Below, piece by piece: positions 1 to 7,430 of a stretch of 15,577 bases of DNA. The notes beneath the pieces were generated by a model, which made no database searches, was not told the origin of the DNA, and saw nothing but the letters and a program-made list of their open reading frames with translations. The stretch comes from DATLFI01 sp035524895 (lineage in GTDB: Bacteria; Acidobacteriota; Thermoanaerobaculia; Multivoradales; Multivoraceae), in assembly GCA_035524895.1 (NCBI GenBank), contig DATLFI010000415.1, forward strand, positions 1 to 15,577. The letters are read 5' to 3'. The translations under genes were made by a program, and so were the position numbers. The number at the start of each line of letters is the position of its first letter. The stretch's first letter is position 1.

Positions 1-1067
1 CGGCCGCGTAGTCGATCGATGGCTTCCGCCGGCAACGGGCAGCCGGTGCCGAGGCACAGGTCGAGAGTCCAGTCGAGCCAGGCGCGCACGCCGACTTGCT
101 GTTTGACCTGTGGGGCGGCCGCGGGCGCCTCGGCGAGCACCCGCCGCGCGAGCGCAACGTTCTCGACCGTCGGCGGAAGCTGCGCGAGCACTCCGAGATA
201 TCGCTCGGCGGCGCGCGCGACGTTCCCGCTCCGTGCCAGCCTGGCAGCGTCGTCGAGGGTCGCTGCGACCTCGCGGCGCAGGGCCTCGTCGCGCCGGTTC
301 ACCGCCAGGAGGAATCCCTCCCAGTCGCGCCGCGAGGCGTAGAGGCGCTCGAGCGCGGTCCAGGACGCTACCCGGTCCGGCACCAGAGAGAAGGCCTCCT
401 CGCGGCTGCTCGCGATCTGCAGCCAGGCTTCGACCATGCGGCCGAACAGCCGCTGGTCGCGGAATGCGTCGGCGAGTAGGTCGCGCGCTACAACCCGCTT
501 CTCCGGTGAGAGAAAGGACCAGAGCTCGAGATAGGCGATGGCGAGCAGGCGGCTGCCGTCACCCCCCGCTCTCAGGTTGTGCGCCAGCTCGAGTGGCGTC
601 TCCCAGATCCGGGCCTCGGCAACCAGACGGCGGTCGCGATTGCGTCGCAGCAGCGCGTACCTGGCGCCGCCGATCGCGGCCGCAGCCGCCTCCATGGTGG
701 GTCTGGCGCGCAGCGCCTGCGCACCCAGGTCCAAAGCCAGCTCGAGCCGGGCCGCAGCCGCGTCGCGCGCCGCACCCGTGATGCCGTCCTCCCCGCGTCC
801 CACCTCGGCGAGAAGGATCAACCTGGCGATGCCGCTCGCGGTGCGGTCGAGGTCCGTCTCGCGGAGCAGGGTCTCGTCCAGCCTGGCAGCCACCTCCACG
901 ACCTCGGGCCTGACGGCGATCTCCGTCAGCTCCGCGTGCCGCCGCCTGAAGGAGCGATGATCGAGCACCGTGAGCAGCGCGGCGCCGAGCGCGAGCGCGA
1001 CGACCACGGCACGCAGCGCGGGCGACCGTGCCGGACCGGCGTGCGGCGGGACCGGTTCGGAGACCAC
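1..1067 (-). CDS. Membrane-anchored alpha-helical protein of unknown function, C-terminal part beyond the left edge
   Basis: The minus strand is open from a GTG at 1067 to the window edge, about 355 codons, with no stop. The N-terminus has a short hydrophilic stretch (VVSEPVPPHAGPARSP), then one hydrophobic segment at about residues 17-36 (LRAVVVALALGAALLTVL), then a long Ala/Leu/Arg/Glu-rich region that looks all-helical and resembles the TPR-type repeats of membrane-tethered scaffold proteins. I see no catalytic motif. A Cys pair occurs near the visible end (LCLGTGC). The start is uncertain: there is no clear ribosome binding site, and GTG at 1100 is an in-frame alternative that would almost touch the divergent VanZ gene. 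The reading frame is supported by typical GC-rich codon use over the full length and by the lack of a better frame. The family is not recognised; it may be a TPR-like or polysaccharide-export accessory protein, but that is a guess. Confidence 0.6.
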   Translation of the reverse strand, partial: MVSEPVPPHAGPARSPALRAVVVALALGAALLTVLDHRSFRRRHAELTEIAVRPEVVEVAARLDETLLRETDLDRTASGIARLILLAEVGRGEDGITGAARDAAAARLELALDLGAQALRARPTMEAAAAAIGGARYALLRRNRDRRLVAEARIWETPLELAHNLRAGGDGSRLLAIAYLELWSFLSPEKRVVARDLLADAFRDQRLFGRMVEAWLQIASSREEAFSLVPDRVASWTALERLYASRRDWEGFLLAVNRRDEALRREVAATLDDAARLARSGNVARAAERYLGVLAQLPPTVENVALARRVLAEAPAAAPQVKQQVGVRAWLDWTLDLCLGTGCPLPAEAIDRLRG

Positions 1068-1106
1068 GCCAGGGATAGTAGCGTGGCGCGCGTCGAGCAC
1101 AGCTTC

Positions 1107-1538
1107 ATGACGAACCAGAGACCAATCGCCCGCCGCTGGGTCGCGCGCTCGGCCGCCGCACTGTGGGCGCTGCTGATCGCGGCGCTCCTACTCGTACCGC
1201 TGCCGCCCGAGCAGGAGGACTACCTGCCGGGCTGGCTCGCCCGCCTGATCGTGCCGGGCTTCGACAAGGTGGTGCACGGCGCGCTGTTCTTCGGGTTCGC
1301 CTATTTCCTGCTGGGCGCGCTGGACACCGGCCGCTGGCGCAAACCCCTGGCGTTCCTCGTGGCGGTGGCCTACGGCGCCCTCACCGAATGGCTGCAACCG
1401 CGCATCTCGGGGCGCTCGGGCGAATGGAACGACCTGCTCGCCGACGCCGCCGGCGCCCTCGCCGGAGTGGTCACCGTGTGGGCCATCGAGATCGCCAAGA
1501 AACGGTCGCGTGAGCGGTCGGCTCGGTTGTCTGCGTAG
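1107..1538 (+). CDS. VanZ family membrane protein
   Basis: A 143-residue integral membrane protein starting at the ATG at 1107. The open frame continues far upstream, but that part reads antisense to the divergent gene and lacks membrane or family features. Four hydrophobic segments are visible: about 14-32, 56-70, 78-95 and 110-127. The family signature is clear: DKVVHGALFFGFAYFLL in the middle, then GALTEWLQ and an R-x-G-E-W-NDLLADAAGALAG block near the end. VanZ was named after a teicoplanin-resistance gene, but most members are small envelope proteins of unknown chemistry, so resistance should not be inferred. The C-terminus is Arg/Lys-rich (KKRSRERSARLSA) and probably cytoplasmic. The stop codon lies inside a tandem 12-base repeat. 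The ribosome binding site is weak. The gene is divergent from the helical membrane protein, with only 39 bases between them, so promoters must overlap. Confidence 0.85.
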   Translation: MTNQRPIARRWVARSAAALWALLIAALLLVPLPPEQEDYLPGWLARLIVPGFDKVVHGALFFGFAYFLLGALDTGRWRKPLAFLVAVAYGALTEWLQPRISGRSGEWNDLLADAAGALAGVVTVWAIEIAKKRSRERSARLSA

Positions 1539-1552
1539 ACGTCTGCGTAGAC
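1529..1552 (+). repeat. Two tandem copies of a 12-base partial palindrome over the VanZ stop codon
   Basis: GTCTGCGTAGAC occurs twice head to tail (1529-1540 and 1541-1552), followed by AGTCTGGG. Each unit has arms GTCT/AGAC around GCGT. The VanZ stop codon TAG lies in the first unit, and the second unit puts another in-frame TAG 12 bases later. This looks like a small slippage or duplication event in the gap before the convergent acyltransferase gene. A weak hairpin role is possible, but there is no T-run. Confidence 0.85.
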
Positions 1553-1611
1553 AGTCTGGGTAAGCTTGGGCGTCGGCGCAGGCGCGCCTCGCCCAGGCAG
1601 GCCGCTCGGCC

Positions 1612-2595
1612 TCACGCCAACTCTCTTTGGCTCGCACGGCCGGGGCGGTAGGTGGTGCGCCCTTCGAACAGCCAGCGGCGATAGCTCCAGGTCCACTGAT
1701 CGGGATACTGGCGAATGTGGCGGTCTATGGCGTGGGCGAAGAGCTGGGTGAGCTCGACCTCCCCGGTGCGGCCGTGACCGGGCGGCAGGAGCTCCTCGAC
1801 GAGGAGACGGTATTGGAAGGGCGCGGTGCGCACGCAGAAGGCGGCGATCACGGCGCAGCCCGTGCGCTCGGCGAGCGCGGCGGGACCAGCCGGGAACTCG
1901 GTCGGGTAGCCGAGGAAGTCGACCACGGGGCCCTGGTACGCGCGCGGCTTCTGGTCCATCGCGAAGCCGAGGCCGTCGCCCCGACGCAGCACGCCGAGCA
2001 TGTCGCGCAGCAGCGAGGTGCTGTCGATCCACAGCACGTGCGCGCCCGCGCGCTCGCGCAGCGACGCGAGCAGCTCGGTGACCGGACCGATGCGCGAGCG
2101 CTTCGCGAGGAGGTGGAAGCGTCCGTCACTGGCGCGCGCGACCGCCTGCGCCACCAGCTCCCAGCTCCCGAGGTGGCCGGTGACCAGGAGGAAGCCGCGC
2201 CCGGCGTCGAGCAGCCGCGGCACGAGCTCGGCGAGCACGTCGAGCCCGCTGATCTCGACCGAGCGCGGGTCGGCGATGCCCCGTATCGTCTCGAACAGCA
2301 ACGCCGCCTGGTTGCGCGTGACGCGTCGCATCGCCTGCCGGAGCTCGCGCGAGCCGCGCGGCAGCCCGAGGATTCTCTCGAGATTCGCGGCCAGGATGGC
2401 TCGGTCGCGACGCCGGATCGTCAGATAGATCGGAGCGAGCCCCCGCGCCAGCGGCGCGAACACGGCGCGTGGCGCGCGCCGCAACAGCCACAGAGCTACC
2501 GGCAGGACGACTCTCACGATGGCGTCGCGGACGCGATAGGCCATCCCGGCGGGCCGGCCCGGCACCGAGGCTGTGTCGGGGCGAGGGTCGGTCAT
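1612..2595 (-). CDS. Lysophospholipid / lipid A acyltransferase, LpxL-HtrB family
   Basis: A 327-residue protein of the LpxL/LpxM (HtrB/MsbB) family. These inner-membrane enzymes move an acyl chain from acyl-ACP onto a lipid A precursor or a related lipid. The N-terminus has a hydrophobic segment at about residues 24-38 that would anchor it. The H-x4-D/E catalytic motif is HLGSWE at residues 141-146. It is followed by the family block DQKPRAYQGPVVDFLGYPTEF at about 195-215 and by the C-terminal QYPDQWTWSYRRWLF, which matches the usual P-E/D-Q-W/Y-x-W-xx-R-R pattern. The start at 2595 was chosen because its ATG overlaps the TGA of the upstream recD2-type gene (ATGA), implying translational coupling; the open frame extends 23 codons further into that gene. 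Length suits the family. The exact acyl acceptor cannot be read from the sequence, and ornithine lipid or a pigment is possible. Confidence 0.88.
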   Translation of the reverse strand: MTDPRPDTASVPGRPAGMAYRVRDAIVRVVLPVALWLLRRAPRAVFAPLARGLAPIYLTIRRRDRAILAANLERILGLPRGSRELRQAMRRVTRNQAALLFETIRGIADPRSVEISGLDVLAELVPRLLDAGRGFLLVTGHLGSWELVAQAVARASDGRFHLLAKRSRIGPVTELLASLRERAGAHVLWIDSTSLLRDMLGVLRRGDGLGFAMDQKPRAYQGPVVDFLGYPTEFPAGPAALAERTGCAVIAAFCVRTAPFQYRLLVEELLPPGHGRTGEVELTQLFAHAIDRHIRQYPDQWTWSYRRWLFEGRTTYRPGRASQRELA

Positions 2596-4841
2596 GCCTC
2601 TCCCCCGCCTTCGCGGTCGCCGAGCGCTCGGGGCTTGCGCAGCAGCTCGCGCAGTCGCGACCATCGCCGCGCCATGGGCCGCGACTTCACCGCTATCTGC
2701 AGCGCGCGCCGCTGACCGACCAGCACGACCACGCGCTTGGCGCGCGTCACCGCGGTGTAGAGCAGGTGACGTTGCAGCATCAGGTAGTGCTGGAGCGCGA
2801 GAGGCACCACGACGGCCGGGTACTCCGAGCCTTGCGACTTGTGCACCGACATGGCGTACGCCAGCGCGAGCTGGTCGAGCTCGCCGAAGCGGTACACCAC
2901 GCGGCGCCCGTCGAAGTCCACGGCCACTTCCTGGGTGTCGGCCGCGACCTCCCGCACCACGCCGAGGTCGCCGTTGAACACATCCTTGTCGTAGTCGTTC
3001 TCGGTTTGCATCACCCTATCGCCGACGCGGAAGGTCCAGCCGAAACGCTGAACCTCCGCACGATCGGGGTCAGGCGGGTTGAGCAGGCCCTGGAGCTCGA
3101 GGTTGAGAGTACGCGCGCCCAGGGAGCCACGGTTCATCGGCGACAGCACCTGCACGTCGCGCAGCGGGTCGAGCCCGAAGCGCCGGGGCAGGCGGCGCGC
3201 CGCGATCTCGAGCAGCTTGCGCAGGGCGTCGTCGGCGTCCTCCGCGTCGACGAAGTAGAAGTCGCTCGGCTCACCGCCGGCCTCGGGCGCGTCGAGCTCG
3301 GGCAGCAGACCCTGGTTGATGCGGTGCGCCGACGTGATGATGCGGCTGCTCGCCGCCTGGCGAAAGATCTCCGTGAGGCGCGCTGTCGCGACGATGCCGC
3401 TGTCGATGACGTCGCGCAGCACCTGCCCGGGGCCCACGGACGGGAGCTGGTCGACGTCGCCCACCAGCAGGAGGGCGGCGCGCGGCGGCATCGCCTGCGC
3501 CAGCGCCGACATCAGGGGCACATCGACCATCGAGGCCTCGTCGATCACGAGCAGGTCGCACTCGAGGGGCAGGTCGGGTCCGCGCCGGAAGCCGCCGCGA
3601 CGCGGGTCGACCTCGAGCAATCGATGGATGGTCTTGGCTTCGAGGCCGGTGCTCTCGGAGAGCCGGCGCGCGGCGCGACCGGTGGGGGCCGCGAGCGCGA
3701 CGCGCACGCCTTTGGCGCGCACGATGCGAAGGAACGCATTCACCAGCGTGGTCTTGCCCACACCCGGGCCGCCGGTGATGACCGCGGCGCGCGCCTGCAG
3801 CACCGTCTCGACGGCGGCGCGCTGGCTGGCCGAGAGCTCGACGCCGAGTCGGCCCTCCACCCAAGGAAGTGCCGCCGCCGCGTCGATCGCGCCCCAGGGC
3901 GGCGGGCCCGCCGCGAGCGCGCGCAGCCGTGAGGCGATCTGGCTCTCGGCGCTCCACAGCGAGACCAGGAAGATCGCGCGGCGTCCTTCGAGCTGGTCGG
4001 CGACCAGGTTCTTCTCGTCGACCTCGTGGCGCAGCGCCTCCTCGAGCACCGGGCGCGGAATCTCGAGCAACCGCTCGCCCTGGTCGAGCAGGTCGTCCTC
4101 GGGCAGCGCGCAATGGCCGGCAACAACCGCCTCGAGCAGGGTGTACGACAGCCCGGCGCGCGCGCGGATCGGTGCGTCGCGGGCGATGCCAAGACGCCGC
4201 CCGATCTCGTCGGCGGTCTTGAAGCCGATGCCGCGGATGTCGCGCGCGAGGCGATACGGGTTCTCGGCGATCAGCGGCACCGCGTCGGCGCCGTAGGTCT
4301 TGAAGATGCGGACCGCGCGCGCGGTGCCGACGCCGTGCGACTGCAGGAAGAGCATGATCTCGCGCACCGCCTGTTGCTCGCGGAAACCTTCGAGGATGCG
4401 CTGCACGCGCACCGGCCCGATGCCGTCGACGGTGCGCAGGCGTTCGGGGTGCTGGTCGACGACCTCGAACACCTTCTCGCCGAACGCGCGCACGAGTCGC
4501 TTCGCGAGCTCTTTGCCGACGCCGCGGATGAGTCCCGACCCGAGGTACTTCTCGATGCCCTCGACCGTGCTCGGCTGCGTGACTTGCAGCCGATCGGCAC
4601 GGAACTGCAGCCCGTGCTGCGCGGTGTTCTCGAACCGCCCCGAAGCCTGCACGGTCTCGCCTTCGCTGACGCTCGCCGCGTGCCCTACCACCGTCATCGG
4701 CTCACGCTTGCCGCGCATCCGCACGCGCAGCACACAGAACCCGTTCTCGGCGTTGTGGTACGTGACGCGGTCGACCACCCCCGCGACCGACTCGCGGTCG
4801 GAATCGGGCGCGGGTTTGTTCGCGTCGTTCCTCACCGGCAT
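2592..4841 (-). CDS. recD2: RecD2-type ATP-dependent 5'-3' DNA helicase
   Basis: A 749-residue SF1B helicase of the RecD2/TraA type, found in organisms with or without RecBCD and linked to replication-fork and mismatch or oxidative damage repair. The long N-terminal region that sets RecD2 apart from RecD is present: an OB-like segment (about 20-90), then helix-hairpin-helix repeats (SGLIRGVGKELAKRL near 100-120, VDGIGPVRVQRIL near 138-150, DIRGIGFKTADEIGRRLG near 203-220). Helicase motifs follow: Walker A GGPGVGKTT near 357-365, Walker B LLVIDEASMVD near 430-440, GDVDQLPSVGPG just after, UvrD-C-like VHKSQGSEYPAVVVP near 665-679 and YTAVTRAKRVVVLVG near 693-707. Length agrees with the Deinococcus and Bacillus proteins. 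There is no recB or recC next to it, consistent with stand-alone RecD2. It is the first gene of a minus-strand pair with the acyltransferase; the functions look unrelated. Confidence 0.95.
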   Translation of the reverse strand: MPVRNDANKPAPDSDRESVAGVVDRVTYHNAENGFCVLRVRMRGKREPMTVVGHAASVSEGETVQASGRFENTAQHGLQFRADRLQVTQPSTVEGIEKYLGSGLIRGVGKELAKRLVRAFGEKVFEVVDQHPERLRTVDGIGPVRVQRILEGFREQQAVREIMLFLQSHGVGTARAVRIFKTYGADAVPLIAENPYRLARDIRGIGFKTADEIGRRLGIARDAPIRARAGLSYTLLEAVVAGHCALPEDDLLDQGERLLEIPRPVLEEALRHEVDEKNLVADQLEGRRAIFLVSLWSAESQIASRLRALAAGPPPWGAIDAAAALPWVEGRLGVELSASQRAAVETVLQARAAVITGGPGVGKTTLVNAFLRIVRAKGVRVALAAPTGRAARRLSESTGLEAKTIHRLLEVDPRRGGFRRGPDLPLECDLLVIDEASMVDVPLMSALAQAMPPRAALLLVGDVDQLPSVGPGQVLRDVIDSGIVATARLTEIFRQAASSRIITSAHRINQGLLPELDAPEAGGEPSDFYFVDAEDADDALRKLLEIAARRLPRRFGLDPLRDVQVLSPMNRGSLGARTLNLELQGLLNPPDPDRAEVQRFGWTFRVGDRVMQTENDYDKDVFNGDLGVVREVAADTQEVAVDFDGRRVVYRFGELDQLALAYAMSVHKSQGSEYPAVVVPLALQHYLMLQRHLLYTAVTRAKRVVVLVGQRRALQIAVKSRPMARRWSRLRELLRKPRALGDREGGGEA

Positions 4842-4884
4842 GCCCGCCCAATCAGCCCTCCGGCTGACGCGGCGGGGCCCGGTC

Positions 4885-4919
4885 CCGGAAGCGCGCGCCG
4901 AGCGCGCGCGTGCCGTCGC
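4885..4919 (+). repeat. Dispersed 35-base repeat with GC hairpin, copy A
   Basis: The stretch beginning CCGGAAGCGCGCGC and ending GTGCCGTCGC is identical over 35 bases to 12538-12572. It contains a perfect hairpin: GCGCGCGC at 4891-4898, loop CGA, GCGCGCGC at 4902-4909, with outer CGG/CCG pairs across a small internal loop. Copy A lies in the divergent gap between recD2 and the GH20 gene, 66 bases before the GH20 start. It has no T-run, so it is not a standard terminator. It could be a REP-like element or a shared operator. Confidence 0.9.
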
Positions 4920-4985
4920 GGCGAGATTCCGTGGAGCGTCGGGGGCACGCCGGTAGCATAGACGGCGGCACGGAGGCGGCGCGGC

Positions 4986-6908
4986 TTGCTCCTACCATCA
5001 CCTCGACACCTGAAACGCACGGCGGAGAGCTTCCGCGCCGGCGACACGCTCCCTTGCTTCGTCGCGGCGCAGGAGCCGCAGCGAGGTTGGCTCGAACGGC
5101 GAGCCGCCGCGATCTCGGCAGCGCTCGGCGGCGCGTTCGCGAGGGCGGAGTCGGCCGAGGCTGCGGTGCTGCGCGTGGGTCTCGACCCGGGGCTCGGCCC
5201 GCAGGCCTACCGCCTGAAGGTCGCGGCGACCGGGATCGATATCCGCGCAGGGGACGCTGCGGGCGCCGCCTACGGACTGGCGACGCTGGCGCAGTGGCTG
5301 CGGGAGGCATCGCCGTGCCCAGACAGCAACTCAGAGAGCGACCGGCACGTCGTACCGGGCGTGGTGATCCGAGATGCTCCGGACTTCCCGGTGCGCGGCG
5401 TGGTGCTGGACGTGAGTCGGAACAAGGTGCCGACGCTCGACACGTTGTGCCGTCTGATCGACCTGTTCGCCTCGTGGAAGATCAACCACCTCGAGCTCTA
5501 CACCGAGCACACCTTCGCCTACCGCGGGCACGAGCGGGTCTGGAAGGGCTGGAGCCCGCTCACTCCGGAGGATGTCCGCGAGCTCGACGTGTACTGTCGC
5601 GAGCGCTTCGTCGAGCTGGTGCCGAACCAGAATAGCTTCGGCCACCTGCACCGATGGCTGGTGCACGAGCCCTACCGTCAGCTCGCGGAGTGCCCCGACG
5701 GTTTCGAACACCCGTTCTCCCACGCGATCGAGCCGTTTTCGCTCTGCCCGACCGATCCGCGCTGTCTCGACCTGCTCGCGGATCTCTACGATCAGCTCTT
5801 GCCCTGCTTCGGCAGCCGGCTGTTCCACGTCGGTCTCGACGAGACCGTCGACCTGGGACGCTGCCGCTCGGCGGAGGCTTGCGCCGAGCGCGGCACGGGA
5901 CGCGTCTACCTCGACTTCCTGCGGTCGGTACACGGCCTCGTCGTCACGCGGGGACGGCGCATGGCCTTCTGGGCCGACATGATGCTCGAGCACCCGGAGC
6001 TGGTCGCCGAGCTGCCGCGCGACGCGATCGCGACGGTGTGGGGCTACGAAGCCGACCACCCGTTCGGCGAACAGGCCGCGCCGTTCGTCGCCGCCGGCCT
6101 GGAAACCTGGGTGTGTCCGGGCACGAGCAGTTGGTGCAGCCTCGGCGGGCGCGTGCACAACGCGCTCGAGAACATCGCGCGCGCCGCGCTCGAGGGTCGC
6201 GCCGCCGGAGCGCGCGGGCTGTTGGTCACCGACTGGGGCGACTACGGTCACTTGCAGCCGCTGCCGGTGAGCTACCCCGGCTGGCTCGCCGCCGCCAGCT
6301 TCGCCTGGAACACCGCCACGGCGCGCAGCGTCGAGGACTTCGACCTCGCAGCGGCGATCGCGCAGCACGCCGGGCTCGGCGCGGGTGGCGAGGAGGTAGC
6401 TCGCGCGCTCCTCGAGCTCGGCGACGTGTACCGGCGCCCCGGGCCGCTGGCGAAGAACGGCTCGGTGCTCTTCCACCTGCTGCTGCGCGCCGGGGAGACG
6501 CTGGAGCGCCCGGTGTTTCGCGGGCTCGACGCCCCCGGCCTGGAGGCCGCGCGGGTTGCGCTCGACTCCGTCGAGGCCACGCTGTCGCTGCCCTCAGGGG
6601 CGAGCAAGGAGGCCCTGCTCTCCGCGGCGGAACTCCGGTACGCCGCCGGGATCCTGCGGATCGCGGTGGATCTCGGTCTCGGCCGGGTGGCTCTGGGTCT
6701 CGACCGCCACGCGCGGGAGCTGCCGGAGGACCTGCGCGCGAGCCTGCGGCAGCGCGAGCGCGAGCTGGACCGCGAGTTCGTGCGTCTGTGGCGGCTGCGC
6801 TACCGGCCCGGCGGCCTCGCGGAATCGCAACGATTCTTCGAGCGCCTGCACGCGGCTCTGGTGGGCGGAAGCGACATCCCGAGGGCGGCAGCGCAGGCGC
6901 ACCGATGA
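4986..6908 (+). CDS. Glycoside hydrolase family 20 protein (beta-N-acetylhexosaminidase-like)
   Basis: A 640-residue protein of the GH20 type, which removes terminal N-acetylglucosamine or N-acetylgalactosamine by substrate-assisted catalysis. An N-terminal alpha/beta domain (about 55-110, with YRLKVAATGIDIRAGD then AAYGLATLAQWL) matches the GH20b accessory domain. The TIM barrel begins at VRGVVLDVSRNKVPTLDTL (about 136-154). The Asp-Glu pair of the catalytic site is in FHVGLDETVDLG, D285-E286; most members have GGDE, so Leu here is a variant. WGYEADHPF and TDWGDYGHLQP lie on later barrel strands, and a helical C-terminal region of about 150 residues follows. The start is TTG at 4986, with GGAGG eight to nine bases before it. 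No signal peptide is visible, so a cytoplasmic role, such as turning over peptidoglycan- or glycan-derived fragments, is likely. Its TGA overlaps the next gene's ATG. True substrate is unknown. Confidence 0.85.
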   Translation: MLLPSPRHLKRTAESFRAGDTLPCFVAAQEPQRGWLERRAAAISAALGGAFARAESAEAAVLRVGLDPGLGPQAYRLKVAATGIDIRAGDAAGAAYGLATLAQWLREASPCPDSNSESDRHVVPGVVIRDAPDFPVRGVVLDVSRNKVPTLDTLCRLIDLFASWKINHLELYTEHTFAYRGHERVWKGWSPLTPEDVRELDVYCRERFVELVPNQNSFGHLHRWLVHEPYRQLAECPDGFEHPFSHAIEPFSLCPTDPRCLDLLADLYDQLLPCFGSRLFHVGLDETVDLGRCRSAEACAERGTGRVYLDFLRSVHGLVVTRGRRMAFWADMMLEHPELVAELPRDAIATVWGYEADHPFGEQAAPFVAAGLETWVCPGTSSWCSLGGRVHNALENIARAALEGRAAGARGLLVTDWGDYGHLQPLPVSYPGWLAAASFAWNTATARSVEDFDLAAAIAQHAGLGAGGEEVARALLELGDVYRRPGPLAKNGSVLFHLLLRAGETLERPVFRGLDAPGLEAARVALDSVEATLSLPSGASKEALLSAAELRYAAGILRIAVDLGLGRVALGLDRHARELPEDLRASLRQRERELDREFVRLWRLRYRPGGLAESQRFFERLHAALVGGSDIPRAAAQAHR

Positions 6909-7312
6909 CCGGGGTCGCTGCATGGTGGGAGGCTGAGCCCTGGGTCGTTGGGCTGCTCGCTTCGAACGCCCTGCTGCTGGCCGCCTGTCTCGTGCTCTGG
7001 CGCCTCCACGCCGCGGCGCGACGCTCTGCGGCGCGCCTGCGCTTCGAGCGCCGCAGCGACGACGTGCGCGGCGGCCGCCTCGCCGAGTCGCTCGCGCCGT
7101 TCGTCGAGGGCTTCCCGGTCGATGTGCACAAGACCGGCACCGCGACGGTCTTCCTGGGTCAGCCCGTCGACTACGTGCACTTCGATCCCGACGACGGCGT
7201 GACGTTCGTCGAGATCAAGAGCGGTGGCTCCCAGCTCAGCCCGCGCCAGCGTCGCCTGCGCGAGCTGGTGGAGGAAGGACGCGTGCGATGGGAAACATAT
7301 CGCGTCGAGTAA
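6905..7312 (+). CDS. Membrane-anchored nuclease-like protein related to archaeal Holliday junction resolvase
   Basis: A 135-residue protein starting at the ATG that overlaps the GH20 stop (ATGA). It has one transmembrane helix at about residues 12-34 (VVGLLASNALLLAACLVLW), a basic helical stretch, then a small domain with the PD-(D/E)xK nuclease layout. PVDYVHFDPDD gives Asp89, and VTFVEIKSGGSQLS gives the Glu103-x-Lys105 motif. QRRLRELVEEGRVRWETYRV closes it. This pattern matches the family annotated as endonuclease related to archaeal Holliday junction resolvase, whose members often have an N-terminal membrane helix and no proven function. The overlap implies translational coupling with a sugar hydrolase, which is odd for a DNA enzyme. 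It could be a nuclease acting at the membrane or an inactive relative, although the ExK residues look intact. Confidence 0.75.
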   Translation: MTGVAAWWEAEPWVVGLLASNALLLAACLVLWRLHAAARRSAARLRFERRSDDVRGGRLAESLAPFVEGFPVDVHKTGTATVFLGQPVDYVHFDPDDGVTFVEIKSGGSQLSPRQRRLRELVEEGRVRWETYRVE

Positions 7313-7430
7313 GCGCCGCGTCTGGCAACCTTCGGTTTTCCTGTAAGTTAGCCCTGGGACGGCAAGCGGCCTGTGCTACGCTTTCGGCTCGTTTTCAGAG
7401 GAGTTTCCGCCGGACGCGCCTGGGCTGCAG
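7313..7430 (+). promoter_or_regulatory. Gap of 118 bases before the amidase, possible promoter
   Basis: This is AT-richer than its surroundings. Weak sigma-70-like pairs can be drawn: CTGGCA at 7322-7327 with TAAGTT at 7344-7349 (16-base spacing), or an extended -10-like TGCTACGCT at 7374-7382. An AGAGGAG at 7397-7403 resembles a ribosome binding site but lies 27 bases before the amidase ATG, with no usable start at the right distance. A new transcription unit starting here is plausible but unproven. Confidence 0.3.

Noticed and set aside
579..1106. Upstream extension of the VanZ frame
   Set aside because: It reads antisense to the helical membrane protein, shows no family motif, and the VanZ domain begins right at the ATG at 1107.
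1599..1612. AGGCC-GCTC-GGCCT hairpin as a terminator for the convergent VanZ/acyltransferase pair
   Set aside because: It has a five-base stem with no adjacent T-run and overlaps the acyltransferase stop codon.
2469..3932. Long plus-strand open frame (487 codons) over the acyltransferase start and recD2
   Set aside because: It is antisense to two strongly supported genes. The frame is long because of GC-rich codon bias. Its His/Arg/Val/Glu-rich composition shows no domain.
4891..4909. GCGCGCGC hairpin as a rho-independent terminator
   Set aside because: There is no T-run on either side, and it lies in a divergent region where no terminator is needed. The repeat explanation fits better.
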